Below are positions 24,201 through 37,324 of a stretch of 64,000 bases of DNA, in pieces. Position 1 is the first letter of the stretch, and the number at the start of each line of letters is the position of its first letter. This DNA is from Dirofilaria immitis (Eukaryota; Nematoda; Chromadorea; Rhabditida; Onchocercidae), in NCBI GenBank assembly GCA_024305405.1, contig JAKNDB010000087.1, positions 8,496,501-8,560,500 of the forward strand, written 5' to 3'. The translations under genes and the position numbers were made by a program. Below the pieces are notes generated by a model. It saw nothing but the letters and a program-made list of their open reading frames with translations, was not told where the DNA came from and ran no database searches.

Positions 24201-24592
24201 GTTGCTTTGAATTAGGTCTGGAAATCTTTGAATTAAAAGTAGAGGTAATAAGATTTTGATCCCTTTATGGTGACGATAAAATGTTGCATTGCTCTGTTTT
24301 GTTGTATCTTTCCTTTTAAATCGATATTCCAATTATAATAATCTGAATCCAAAACTGAAAAATTCTACACTATTTGACCGCAATCTTAATCTTTCCGATT
24401 TACCACAGATAAAATATGTTACTATTGGATCAATTCTTTATAAACGCTCCATTACTTCTGTAAGCTACAATTCAGCAAAATAAAACGATCAATAGACGAA
24501 ATAATTTCATATAATGTTTCATTGAGTGCAACGATTTTTCATCATCCGGGAAGTTTAAATCGTGGGAAGAAGCTGGACACTGATTTGAGGCA
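21263..24592. other. A+T-rich spacer with small repeats
   Basis: No gene recognised. A 47-bp unit starting GCGATGCTTTCGATGCTCAA is tandemly duplicated at 22901-22991. At 23340-23600 several diverged copies of a phrase ending in AAAAATTCACATT or similar occur among long A and T runs. A 20-base phrase, ATTAAAAGTAGAGGTAATAA, is shared by 23926 and 24233. Confidence 0.6.
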
Positions 24593-27500
24593 ATGTTTCA
24601 GAAGCCGTTTAAAGTAAAAAGTGATACTAGCGTCCGGAATTCGGATAAGTTAGTTATCTTCTTTAATTAACTGTATAATTATTAGTGACATCAGCTGGTG
24701 GTTTAGTCATTTGATTAGGAAGCAATTACATTCCGTGTGTGAATTTTCGAAATAAAAAAACGAATGAAGCAACTAATAGTTGTTTTTTTCTGTATTAGGA
24801 AGCAACGAATAAATCAGGATTATTTATGTACCAATATATATCCACAGAATTGTTAGGACAAGCAAAATTTTTTAAATTTTATTTTATTAGATATCTTTTG
24901 TTGCAGGAAGAAATTATTAGCTTCTTTACCTCCCATTGACGGTATCACCAACAAAACAGTGGTCTCTTTAATGCATGTAAATGTTACAAAGGAGAAGATG
25001 TGAATGTTTACAATTTCGAAAAAGAACCTTTGTTATTTACTGTATTGGGAGAAAGAACAATTTATCCTACAGGTTTGTAAAATTATCCAAAAAGATTAAT
25101 TGATGTGAGATGCTTATGTTATTGTCATGTACCTGATACAAATAGCTTATTCATAGGATTTGTGATAACTAAAGGTTAATTAATAAAGAGAAATTAGCTG
25201 ATTAATACTGTCTTTTTTTTTCAGTTTATCTAACTTGGAGAATACCTAAAGCATTTCCTGTGCTTGTTATCACTGAATTTGTATATCAAAAGCTGCTGCA
25301 AGGAGCTGATTTATTTCTTCAAGGTGAGCAATTTTTCCGAAGTTTTATTTTTTTGTTTTTTGAAGTTATCATTTATTTTCGTTAATTTCAACATTCTTAG
25401 GTATAATTCGTCCATTACGACAGACTTTGGAATTTGGTAGTCATGCACCAGTAACGATATCTGTCTTAACATCATTAAATCAGCTTCGAGGTGATCATTT
25501 TTATTGCTTTCATTCATTTCCATAATACCCCACTTTTTTTATTTTATCAGTATGTGTCTACTTTTTATTCCTTTTAGCAAATAATTTGTTCATTACTTTA
25601 TCTATTATTTTGAGTAAACAAATCAGTTTTTTTTTGGTTTATCAATAGCATACAAACAACATTTTATGTTAAAGTGTTATATGAAGCTAGCTTCTTCAAT
25701 TTACAATTTGTGTCAATAAGTTTTAAATTAATTGACAGATTGGAGAATGAATGAAATTTCTGTTTAAATTAATGGATTGTATATGTTCATGGCTTTAAAT
25801 CTTCAGCATCTTTGATCGGTTTCCATGAAAATTGTTTTAAATTTTCAATATATTTGGCGTTTTTTTGGCATCATAAACTAACAATAATATGTCTGTGTAT
25901 TTAAGGTCCTCTTGCCGTAGGATATTCATTGATGTCATCGATACAAATGATTGCGAATGGTATGCAAGGACCAGGTGTTCGTTTGTTGCACTTCTATCGT
26001 GATCTGCTTTGGTAGGCTTTTAATATATATTTATATATGTAATGTATATATAGATATATACAAGCATGTATATGAGCTGCTTTTAGAATTTCTCCAACAT
26101 ATGTGATACCGTAATGTCGCTGCACTAATATGTCTCTACATTTTAGAACTTTCAAGTGGTAGGCATCTAATATTCGATTAACTCTATCCTTGACTATTAC
26201 TCCGGTTATTTCAAAGCTATTCTCATTATATATTTTCTATTATTTGTGTTGTATGGATTTAGGGATATAGGAACTCATGCGCAACCGTTGGAAGTCTCAG
26301 CTGAAAAACTGAGTTTAACAGATTCGTCGTCCAGAAGTTACGAAACTGAATTTCCAACTTTGGATTCCTTAATTTTGGATGAAAATAATACCGAATCGCT
26401 TAATGAAGAAGTTAAAGACTTACCGTTTGACATTTCTGTGGATAACAAACAAGAAGATGATGAACTAATTGTTATTCCAGAAGGCAAGACTGAAAAAGAA
26501 TTTAATGATTCTGATCCATCGGAAACTTTGGTTGGTTTTTCTGTAATTATTCAGTTGCTCTTTCAACAGATTTTGACAATTTTGCTTTTTTGTTTCTTTA
26601 CTGACTTGGTAATATCAATAAAACTACTAATACTTTAGAAAATTTTGTTTTCTAAAGTTTTTATGAAATAATTCATAGTTTGATGCTTATTGCACTTCAT
26701 AATAACTCCTATATGTTATGTATATTTCATAATAACTTCTCCGTATTTAGAAAAAAATTTATAAGAAACTGTTAAATTATTCTGAAATCATAGAAATGAG
26801 CTTTCTTTATTTTAGCTGAAACGTTGTTTTTGGCAGCACTGAAGTATCGTGTAACTCAAAAAGGGCAGCTGCCATTGGATATTGGAGAATTTTATTCACG
26901 CTTTCTCCTGCCATGTATACCATCAGGTCGACGAATTGATATGAAAAAAACAATATACAAGAAATTCAGTGTTTTCTTAGCAGATATCAACAAAAATGAA
27001 AGTGAACCAATTATAAAACTCATGATGAATAAAAATAAGGGTTCAGGAATGATTGCACAGGTCTGAATTGGAAATGGCATTTGCCATTCTTTTTTTTCAT
27101 TTTGCAACTTCAATATTCTTATTATCGCTTAACGAAATTTAGACCTTTTATATTTAACTTGTTAAATAAGATCTCCTAATTCGTTAGTCTCAGTAATATA
27201 ATCCTCCGTTCAAAATATTCTAGCAATCATTATTATTAGAAAAAGGTTTAAATGAGAAGATATTTCTTCATTATTTGAATCTTTTCGAATGGGTTTTAAA
27301 TTTCCAATTATTAATGTCTCAGATAAATTGGATGCATCCACTGTTGAAGAATTTCAAAATAACTGATGAAAAAATTAATGATACGAAAACTGAAAAGAAG
27401 TTGATTAAAGTAGATGATTATCTTGCTGTTACCGAACCAGTTTTGGCTGTTTTTCGGAACCAGTATGGAAGAGGTGATTTGGTGGATAAGACGCAAGTGA

Positions 27501-29008
27501 GGCAGATGATTACCGCATATGTAAAAAGCATGGTAAGTTATGTATGTTGAATTTGGATGTTGAATCTTCTAGATTAGTTTTAGGACTTTAGTAGTCTTTT
27601 TCCAACTTTATTGATTTAATCTTTTTTTTCATTCTCAATCTCTAACAATTTGTTTGTTATATTTAGATTGTTTTTAAATGTTGCATCACGGAAGTTTAAG
27701 ATATGATATTTGACATTTAAAAGTATTAAAAGGGAAAAACTGTTTATTGAATGTTGACGTTAATTCCATATGTTACGATAATTTCGAACGTGAATTTTCA
27801 GAATCCAACCACAGAAGGAAACTGATCTTACCCCGTGATAATGTATTAATATCACTATTGGGATCTCGAGAGCCAGTGGATTGGAATACGTTGTTCCAAA
27901 AAATTATGTCAAAAATGACAAAAACGTCTGTGATTACTTGGGCTGATGGACGACAACTGATACGGAAGTTAACGCTGCCAAGGATTGTATTCAAAGTTAA
28001 AATTTTTTCATTGCTACGTGAAAAAATGTATAAATCGTGTGCATCCGATTTCTTTTTCTAAACATTTTGATTTTTTCTATAAATACAATCCTACTTGATG
28101 CATAGATTGCAGTGTACTGGGTTATAAGATCCAGTTCAGAATTAGAACTGTATTTTTCTTTTATGTAATTTTGATATTAGATATGGAAAAAATAAATATA
28201 GATATTTGAAAACCAGTGTATTAGTTTGTTAGTTCTATTTTCTCGTTTTCGATCATTTTTTCCAGTACTTTATTTGTTATTCATTTATAACATTTTTCTT
28301 TTTTGTTATATTTATATATATTGGAGTGCAATAATCATAATATTGAAATGTAAAACGAATTTGAAATAATTTTCTTGTAGTTCTTACATCAATATTTTGA
28401 AATTATATTATTTTGTCAAAAACTCGAGAAATTTAATTTTCGAAGAATTCATAGTTATAAATTGTAGATTGAAAATCGTGCTGGTAATAAGAAAGTAACG
28501 CTGGTGAATAATCTAAGTATTTATGGAATCGATCCTAAAAAATTTTGTCACGAAATTCAAGTAGGTGTGGCAACAAGTGCTGTTATTGTGAATAATGCTG
28601 CAGAGTGTGAGGGTCCTCAAGTTCTGGTGCAAGGAAATCAAGTAAATTTTCCTTCTTTCTCGCTTAATATTTTAACTCTTCACTTTTCGAAACCATTTCC
28701 TGAAAGAGATTTTAATGTTTGGAATTGTGCCGGAAAGAGTGAAACGTTCTAAACGAAGAAGTATGATATCATTGGATAAATAAACACTATCAGATTTTTA
28801 ATACAAGGTTTGAACTACTTCTTTACAGCGTCCTGTTAACCTATTTTTCCTTATAGAATAATAAAATTAGTTTTGAACTTTCTCTGATTTTAAATACTAC
28901 TTGACTTTATTTTTTTTCCAGATTTTCTTCATCAGTAGTCTTCTTTCTAAATATGGTGTTGAGAAGAAATATATGACGGGTCTCGAACTCATTCCAAAGA
29001 AGCGATAG
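24593..29008 (+). CDS. Eukaryotic translation initiation factor 2D (ligatin)
   Basis: eIF2D delivers initiator tRNA to ribosomes without GTP and recycles 40S subunits after termination. Exons: 24593-24648, 24907-25072, 25225-25323, 25401-25490, 25906-26011, 26263-26534, 26816-27060, 27323-27532, 27802-27995, 28468-28641, 28922-29008. The start MFQKPFKVKSDTSV matches the family N-terminus. The PUA part follows (RTIYPT, VYLTWRIP, LQGADLFL, GPLAVGYSLMSS). An acidic linker fills exon 6, then the winged-helix/SWIB-like part (FYSRFLLPCIPSGRRIDMKK) and a C-terminal SUI1 domain (ENRAGNKKVTLVNNL, IYGIDP, VLVQGNQ, GLELIPKKR and stop). Two frames are broken: at A3 24979-24981, where CYKGEDV must follow, and at A3 27819-27821. 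With one base added at each, exons sum to 567 codons, close to human eIF2D. Donors at 24649 and 26535 are less certain. It converges on the thioesterase gene. Confidence 0.93.
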
Positions 29009-29400
29009 TTATACCCATTTCGAAATGATAATTCTTTATATTTATATGTCCAAAAGTGCCTTATACTGATTATTGACGTTCATATTCTGATAATCTGTTT
29101 TATATCCTATAAATTCTGAAACTATGATGACGGAAGTATTCATAGCGTTTAAAAAAGATTCACTTTTCGTATGCATAAATGAGCGGATACTCAAAATAAT
29201 CTGCTAAAATTTCATTGTAACTTGATTTTATTTTTACTTCCTGCCTGGAAACAGACAATTCTTTTGATGATTTCATCTCAATAGAACTGAAGTATACTTT
29301 TGTTTTTGAGAAATACCGTGACGTTTTATGGGCTGAGCTCTTATGAGGAGTTCACTTTGTATTAATACTATTGCCAATACAACAAACTTCATTAAATTTT

Positions 29401-30683
29401 TCATTCAACTGGCAGAAATGTTTTGGTATCTTGACCAGTAGCTATGCTCATATTGTCGGTTTTCCGATAGATTTTTGTGTTAACGAATGCTAAGTTACGA
29501 GTTGTTTTTGGATGGTTGATTCGGCGATGATCGTTTCACCAGGCTTCGCTAGACTCTGATACCTGTTATAAGTTGATTTAGTTTGTTTTCTCTAAAATTT
29601 TCAATTATATTCCATTCCTTTCTTCATGTTTCAAAGCGCTATTTCAAACTATTTAGAGGAAATTCTAGTATTTGAGTAGACAAATTTAATAAAATTTATC
29701 TGTTAAGATATGATTTATCCAGGATTATGATTACTGGAAATCCAAAACATCATGTAATTTGAAAAATATGCAAAAATTTAACTTACGAAATGGATAAATC
29801 TACAGAGCGTCCACTTGTCGGTCTACCTGATGCGAGGACAGCTGCACTGGAAGCAATATTGATCAATGTCGCTGTAAAGCCGCCATGTATTGTACCAGAC
29901 GGATTCATGTGTTCATCGGCTAATTTCAACTCAATTTGCACATGTCCGTTTTCAATAGCTTTGTTTATCACACACTATAGTAAATTAAGAATGAGCATAC
30001 TGTTCATGACATCTTATCTCTTATCATCATTATTCCCTTAAAGACTTCAGAATGATAAAATATGTCATAGATATGGATGATAAGGAAAATGTTTCGAATA
30101 TAACTGTTTGCTTTGAATCTTTAGAGGAAATAAATCGGTAATCAAACAGTTTCATAGACTTATTAGCAGCGATCCTCATTCTAACGATTATATTCCTCAA
30201 TTTTATTATAGTAAAAACGCCGCGTAATTGATATTATTAATAACATTGATATTTATTTGATGTTAACATTTCTTTGTTCAAGACTTATCTCTGTTCTTTG
30301 ACTTATAAAAGAAGTAAATTTTGAACAGTGAAATATTAAAATCAAATGAGTCCTTAAGAATGCTCTAAAATTGACTCATTTATTTCATTAAATTGATGCA
30401 TATCCAGCTTAATGAAACTTATCAATGAAAGAATTAATTTCAGCTCTTTTTGCCCGAAATATAATTGCGTAGATCTTACCTTAGTACTATTTGCTTCTGT
30501 CGTTATGAGCTTAAATCATCACTAAGTGATTTATTATAGAAGGGTTTTGCCAAGAATAGATGATGTTACTCCATTAAATAAAGAAATTTGAGAACTTACA
30601 TTTCTTACGCAGTATGCGAAATCTTTCGCTGTCTCGAAATCACGAAACATCTTCTTTAAATGGATTAGAACGTTGTTGGCCAT
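29401..30683 (-). CDS. Acyl-CoA thioesterase 13-like hotdog protein
   Basis: Hotdog-fold thioesterase of the ACOT13/PaaI type, which hydrolyses acyl-CoA esters, usually at mitochondria or in the cytosol. Three exons on the minus strand: 30683-30600, 29974-29787 and 29562-29401. The key block is DEHMNPSGTIHGGFTATLIN in exon 2, with the HGG motif and an acidic residue on the catalytic helix replaced by Asn after LI. Exon 3 reads YQSLAKPGETIIAES and later NLAFVNTKIYRK and GQDTKTFL. The frame is lost in exon 3 at a five-T run (29505-29509); one added base gives 145 codons including the stop, close to human ACOT13 (140 residues). Splice phases agree (0 and 2). It starts about 267 bp from TFIIE-beta and transcribes away from it. 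Open frames on the opposite strand here are shadows. Confidence 0.88.
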
Positions 30684-30950
30684 TTTCCCTACGAATAAAA
30701 GAAATATGAAAAACTATTGTGTAATTTCACCGACAATCTCAAATTTTATAACTATAGTAAATTCGAAATCATGAAAGAGGATGGAACTGGCTAATAAATC
30801 ACGTCTGTCACTGTTTGCGATGGCACTGTTTCACTGCGCTGACCCGATGTGTGCCGTGATATTTCTTGTGGCGTAAAGTGGAGAAGGACTTTCTGCGTAC
30901 TGATATTTCTCGGGTCAGAGATCGAGTCGTGGCGCGGTCTCAGGATTAAT
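30684..30950. promoter_or_regulatory. Shared divergent promoter interval
   Basis: The start codons of the thioesterase (minus) and TFIIE-beta (plus) genes are 267 bp apart, so both promoters must lie within or overlap this interval. It is visibly richer in G+C than the surroundings (for example 30880-30930). No specific factor site was recognised. Confidence 0.6.
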
Positions 30951-33406
30951 ATGGATCCCGTATTACTGAAGCAACAAGCGGCATTTAAAGCTCGAGCTTC
31001 ACAAGCTTTTGAAATAGCCAGGAAAAGTACGGCATCTACGTCCCATTCCACGTACGAGTACGTTTTCTTACGATATACTTATGATATTTCATTTAAAAGT
31101 AATGTGTAGTAATTCTGTTGTTTGGTAAATTTAGTGCGGAGGCAAGTCGAAAGAAAAAACGCAAAGTATACAGCGATTCGCAGTTGTCAAGCAAATGTAA
31201 GCTTTTGCATTTCACTTAATAATTTATTCGCATCAGTCTTATCAAAATAATTTCTTGTTAAGTATTCAACTTGTTGTTGTGAGTACAACAAATGAAACTG
31301 TATTATTGCTTTTTCTTGAATTAAGGAATGATGGTACTACATGGAGAATTGTTATGTGCTCATTGCTTCGATATTTGTTATTTACTATTTATGCAAAAAT
31401 AATTTTTAGCAAAAGATTTATGTTTTTAGAAAGCTAAATCTCTCTCTACGAAGTTTTACTTTTCCAGCTTTATCTGACTTCAATTCCAAAAACTTTCCTA
31501 TTCACTCTGCATCAAATGCCTTAAATTTTGGGACAATGGCAAAAATTGTTGATTATATGAAGGTAACGTGAATTCACCATTTTGTTATTACTCTTTTCCC
31601 GTTATGTTGTTACCCTTTTTTTCTGTCAAAGGATAGCTAATTTACTATTTAGTTAGTGCTTTACTTTATAACAGTTATGTCTATATGCTAATCGAGGACG
31701 AATGTTCTTTCTTATGGATGCTTCATGTTCATAGACTATGATTATTTTACTTGAATGACCAAGAAGAATTCTTCCTTTGCTATTTTTTTTCAATTGAAAG
31801 TCTGGTCAGAAATTAGTGCAAGTTAGAATGATGTAATAATTAAGTTCATTAATTATCCATTAATGGATACAGTTCTTTATTAATTATAGAATTTAATTAT
31901 AGTATTCATATGGTTAGGTTAATTGCCACTCTCCTGCTTATAGAAACGACATTTATCATCTCAACAGTGGGCATTAAGTTTGAAAGAGATTTTGGAGGAA
32001 TTACAAATATACGATCTTGGAAAGAAATCAGAACTATGGCTTCAGGAAGTTTGCTTCGATTGTTGTGTTTTTTCTTTTTGTCTTAATTATGCTGTTTAGA
32101 TATTCATGAGGCTTTGTTTTCAAAATTTCTGGTGATAATTATTAGTGAAATCTTAACAGAAAATTTTTTTTTTAAATAATAGAACTAACTATATAATTTT
32201 ATTTTTTTATCTAATATATTATGAATAAAAACCAAGTTCTCTTATTTTAGTCTTTGCCTTTGAATCCACGATTAACTGTTGATGAAAATGGGAAATACCT
32301 TTTCAAGCCGCCTTACAAGATTAAAGGAAAGAATTCTCTATTAGCATTACTGAAAAAATATCACATGGAAGGAAAGGGTGGTATTTTGTTATCGGATCTC
32401 AACGAATGCATACCGGCTGCTGAAAAGCATATTGAGGTTATTATTTGAGTTTTAAAGATTTTTTAACTCATATATCTTCTTTTAGAAGTATTAGAAACGT
32501 ATAATTCATCGGGTTTTATATTTAAGGCTATTTATCACTATCAGTTCGTAAGGATTCAAATAGTTAATAAGAATGATGAATAAGAATTCGTTTCAGCATG
32601 TTTCAGATATTACTGTTGAGATTGGTTTTACTTCAAGTATTATTTATTTTAGGCACTTGGCAGTGTTGTAATTGATGTACAGACAATGATCAACAAGCGT
32701 AAAGATCATGTATATTTCTATAGTGATCCTGATACCAATTATGAAGTTGATGAAAGTAAGATGTTTACGTATCCGAAATTCTCATATTGAGAATTTTTAG
32801 TGCTTATTTTAATAGTGTTCATCCATTGTTGAATAATTGTTTATCCACTTCTTTTTCATTTTTAAAGAATTTCGATTTATGTTAGTGATAGAAATTTCGG
32901 GAGTAGTTCTTATGAGAATAAGAGTAAGATTTCTAATAAGTTTAGATAATGAATTACAATATTGATTTCATTATGCTGCGATGATTATTCTAGGATACTT
33001 ACTGGAAAAATTTTTCCCTGAGCAAGAACAATAGCATATGTAATAGGTGAATCCTCGAAGGAAGTGAAATCTCTGTAAATCTAAATGTAAAGAATAAGTT
33101 TAGCTTTAAAAGAATGGCGCCAAAAAATCTGATCTAAATCTATTGAGTGTGAATATTGTTGTTGAATTTCGCTTATATTCGATTTTTGCAGAATTTAAAA
33201 GTTTATGGAGGAACGCATCTGTTGATCATTTGGACGAGAAAAAGATCGAGGAATACCTCCAGAAACACGGAATTGATGTGATGAAAGATTTAGGTCCAAA
33301 GAAATCAACTGTTGCACCACCGAAACGAAAACTTCAACGGCGACGGGCTAATCAGAAAGTTCACAATGAACATTTGACTGATATTTTAGAAGATTATTCA
33401 ACATAG
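30951..33406 (+). CDS. Transcription initiation factor IIE subunit beta
   Basis: TFIIE-beta joins TFIIE-alpha at RNA polymerase II promoters and helps load TFIIH. Exons: 30951-31051, 31135-31196, 31468-31562, 31944-32048, 32251-32436, 32653-32755, 33192-33406. They sum to exactly 289 codons with matching phases and no frame break; human TFIIE-beta has 291 residues. The start MDPVLLKQQAAFKARA matches the family. Exon 2 has a basic patch, RKKKRKV. The first winged helix spans exons 3-5 (NFGTMAKIVDYMK, LSLKEILEELQIYDLG, LTVDENGKYLFKPPYKIKG), the second exons 5-6 (GGILLSDLNECIPAAEKHIE, ALGSVVID). The C-terminal part is FKSLWRNASVDHLDEKKIEE and ends HNEHLTDILEDYST. The donor after exon 4 (GAA|GTTTGC) is weak but phase fits. 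A copy of exon 4 and its intron lies at 21008-21262. Confidence 0.95.
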
Positions 33407-36400
33407 TTGCAGCTCTGATTAAAGCAACTGTAGCCTTTCAACTGAGAAATGCGTTTTTTATCTAATCAAGTGTTATTTATTTTATTTTTAACGCTCGTAA
33501 TAATTCCACGTAATCTCAAGATTTATTTCTTTACTTTATTAAAACAGTGACATCATGCTTTTATATAAACGAGATTGATATATGAATGTTATCTATGTAC
33601 TATTATTTTTCATTAGTAAAATCTTTCAAAGATTCCAGATTATGAGCGGAAAATCAAGTAGAATTTATCAACTGAATTTTATGTTGTAGAAGAAATATTA
33701 AGCAATTTTGAACTTAATTGTACTTTTTTTATTTGCCAGATAAAATTCATCTAGTATGCAGTAGATAATAACCCTGATTTAAGTCCGGATTATAATTATT
33801 AGACATTCTCGAGAAAGGAAAGAGAGAAGAACTAAGTGGATAATGGGAAAGAGTAAGGAAAGAATTCGTAGTTTACATTTTAATTGCAAGATATCAGCAG
33901 TGGCACCTGTTCTACACTAAATCACGAAAAGAGAAGTTCTGTCACCCAATTGCGGAATTTGAAATCGCTTAAAACAGGAAATGCCCCAAATTGCTAATCT
34001 TTTGGTGACCTTTAGTATTCAATAGCGATAGTGAAATTAAAATATAAACAATAAGAAAGGGAAAGAGAAAAAGAGTGTCAATGAGAAGAGCCTGTTTATA
34101 TTGGTCATCGAGTTGCTGTATTGATATCCGGAACGTTTTTAATCAATGATGTTGAGAAGTGCAGCAGAAAAATGGATGGTTTGCAATTTCGTAGGTTTTG
34201 TAATCGAAGATTGTTAATGAGGGCATAACAACGGATGTTGGGTTAATTTCTGATTTGGTTAACATGACATTTGACCCGGATGCAAACGACACAGTGTGCA
34301 AGCGACTCAAGTTTCAGCGAAAAGGTGGGTCAAAGGGAAATGCTTCCTTTTTGCTAATTAGAAACCTGTTTGTGAATTTATACAATGTATATCCTTGCTT
34401 TTCTAACGGTGTTAATGGAGCGGCAAGATAACAAAGATTTCATTTTTAGATCGAGATAATGCAATACGATAGGAAAAGCTAATTTAATTTCCTTACTCTA
34501 AATGACATTCATTTCCATTTATGTAAGCCTTCTTTAAATTGCAGTGAAATGAGATGTGATATTTTATGATATTGCAGAGGCTTTTTGCATAAATTTGAAT
34601 AAAATATATAATATGAAAGGTACAAGTATTTCGGATTAAAGAAGATTCTAACCTGTATTATTTTATTTTTATCTTTGTTTCGGCCATTAAATTTTCAAAA
34701 ATCAATATATAATTGTTCCTATAATATTATTGGAAAGACTAGACAATGATATTGGAAGTAATAATACTAAATCATATTATGCTAAATAAATTCAGCAAGG
34801 AATTTTTTAAAACAGCAACATTTACTGCTATTTCCAAAAGCAAGCTAATCTATGCGGTATTTTTATTTGAATGATAAGATTCAAATTCAGATCAATCCTT
34901 CTTAATCTTATCGCTCTTTTTTTGCATAATATTGTAATTTTTTAATTTTGAAATGAGTAAAATTTTGCAATTTATTAAAATTTGAAAAAATAAACATTTT
35001 GTATCGATTAAAAATAGTTAAATTTTATTATTTATTTTTTTCCAACTTGAACAACACAGCTAAGAAATGCTTATTGAATTTCTATGAATAGTAATAATAA
35101 TAATGATAGCAACAATGCATTATTACTAGTCGAACATACTTTTCGTTCCCGACATTTTCTTTCTTCAATCGAAATTCTTTGCAATAAAACAAGTATACCA
35201 GTAATATTTTTCATTTCTTTTGAAGGTCATTTTGGAAGAAAATATCCTCATCCTTTCCGAGCAATACATAAACAATTATAACACATCAAATATGCTCTCG
35301 AAGTTAAGTTGCTCTTTTTTTCGTCCAAATCTCAATAAACAAATCCCAATTGTTTGAAATTCTCTTGAATACTTGTCAAGTCTTGATTATCAACAATTTT
35401 CTAAACTTGACATTTTTTTCTGATTATTTAAGCCATTTCTTCCAATATCACTGCAAAATATCCAACAAAGTTTACGTAAATGCATCATCAGTAAACAAAT
35501 ATAAAGTAGAATATGCGAATTGTATGATAATAAAAAGTTTAATATCATGATAAAAAGTGAAATTACTTGACTTCCTTTGATAAATAAATATTTAAGGTTT
35601 AAAAATTGTATTATATGCCATGATATAGTAATTTCAAAAGTATCATTATAATTATAAGTTTTATTTCAGAAAAAAATTATTATCACTTTTCTTCGAACAC
35701 TGCAGGTATTATTTTTAATCATTCGGAATATTTAAATTATTAACGTTTGATTTATGACTTATTGTTTTTAATTAAATAATTCTAATTTTGATCTTAATAT
35801 TAAATGCTTAGATGTTTTTTATAAAATGCCTTTTCATCTAATATATTACTGTTTAATTTGTTTTCAAAAATAAAAAAAGAAAAATTCATAAAAACATCTT
35901 TTTTAATTTATTGGAATTTCAAAAATAATGAAAAACAAAACAATAAGCAGTCTAATTTATAATTAAAACAGGAAATTTTCAATTATACTACCTATTTTAC
36001 CCTTTTTCGAAACTATTCCTATCAAATGAACTTTTGTTTAAAATCCTAGTCAAATTATACTTGGCTTATTCTAATAAGCGTAATCATTCAATACAGTGTT
36101 CTGCTAATGTCTTGTCAATATGATAGACAATTTCAATTATTTAGGCGAAATTTCTGTTAAAATTAGCGAGAATATCACAGTATCATATCGGCGATTGCTT
36201 AGATCTATCATATATGATTTGATTGGTAACTAGCGTTTTGCTATTCTCGTATCAATATGACGGGCAATTTTAATCACTTATTGAAATTTCTATCCAAGAT
36301 TAGTCAGAATATCAAAGATCATATTCGAGAATACAAAATAACTGTTTAGAAAAATTGATTGGCAAAATCATATGTCGATATTTCATTCACTCGAATAAAA

Positions 36401-37309
36401 ATCAGGATGTAAATAACGTAACATTGGTTGAAGAGTTAGAATTTTAAACTAGCTTTATTAATTTAGCAGAAAAGTGAAAATTATTTTTCAGGTCATTAAT
36501 CGAGATGTTAATGATAATATTAATTGCACAAAACATTATTCTTTTTCTTGTTCTTTTTATGTTTTTCTTTTGTGACAAATTAAGGCGAGATAGCCCATTT
36601 ATATATATATATTTTTTTTTGAAAAAGGATTTCTTTTTCTTTCTAAAAACTAGTTTTTCTCTTTTGCTCCAAAAATCCAGAAAATTTGTGGAATATTTCG
36701 AATTGCTGTTTGCTGTTTGACCTATTGAATGTTGGATTAATTTTTATAGCAGTAGTAGTAACAGTAGCGATAGTAGTAGTACTAATTAGTGATATTGATA
36801 GATAATAACAGGTAGTGATATAGTAGTACATGCCTATATATATCCGAATGTCTACGTTAAAACATGCTTCTCTAACTTCTCCTTAAGGGCATAAAAATCC
36901 TGATTTTTCGAGAATAAATGATTGAATTGGTTTTATGTTGAAGGCACAACTAAGAAGCCGAAATTACAACCTAATTATCCAAACGAAAATCAAACGATAC
37001 AACAATAGCAAACAAATTGATGTTAGACGAGAAATTTTATATGCAGTGAACTCTGACTTTCCGGATTTTTGAACCCTTCACAAATCTTGTCATCCATCCC
37101 TTTTTATCCATCCATTCATCCATTCACCCACCACTATTCATTGACAACAAAACGCAACAGCAAATAGCAAAATACAACTACAGCAAATATGAATGGATGA
37201 ATGAATGAAGGATTCATTATCGCACAGATTGGATATATAAAAATGTGCTGATAACGATCCATTTACTGACAAACGACACTGCAGCCACTACCTTTCCTCT
37301 TATCTGATA
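33407..37309. other. A+T-rich spacer with a diverged tandem pair
   Basis: No gene recognised. Two diverged copies of an approximately 135-bp unit lie side by side at about 36105-36370 (shared phrases TCAATATGA, CAATTT, GAAATTTCT, TTAG, AGAATATCA). A short TA run sits at 36600. At 36750-36830 there is an imperfect AGT-rich trinucleotide stretch, and at 37080-37205 CCATCCATTC/GAATGGATGAATG type tetranucleotide tracts. Confidence 0.55.
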
Positions 37310-37324
37310 ATGTTCCACTATTAC

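Noticed and set aside
29790..30041. Plus-strand frame of 83 codons opposite the thioesterase
   Set aside because: Antisense shadow of exon 2; the minus strand carries the HGG thioesterase motif and matching splice sites.
30791..31051. Minus-strand frame of 86 codons opposite the TFIIE-beta start
   Set aside because: Antisense shadow of exon 1 and the divergent promoter; no family features.
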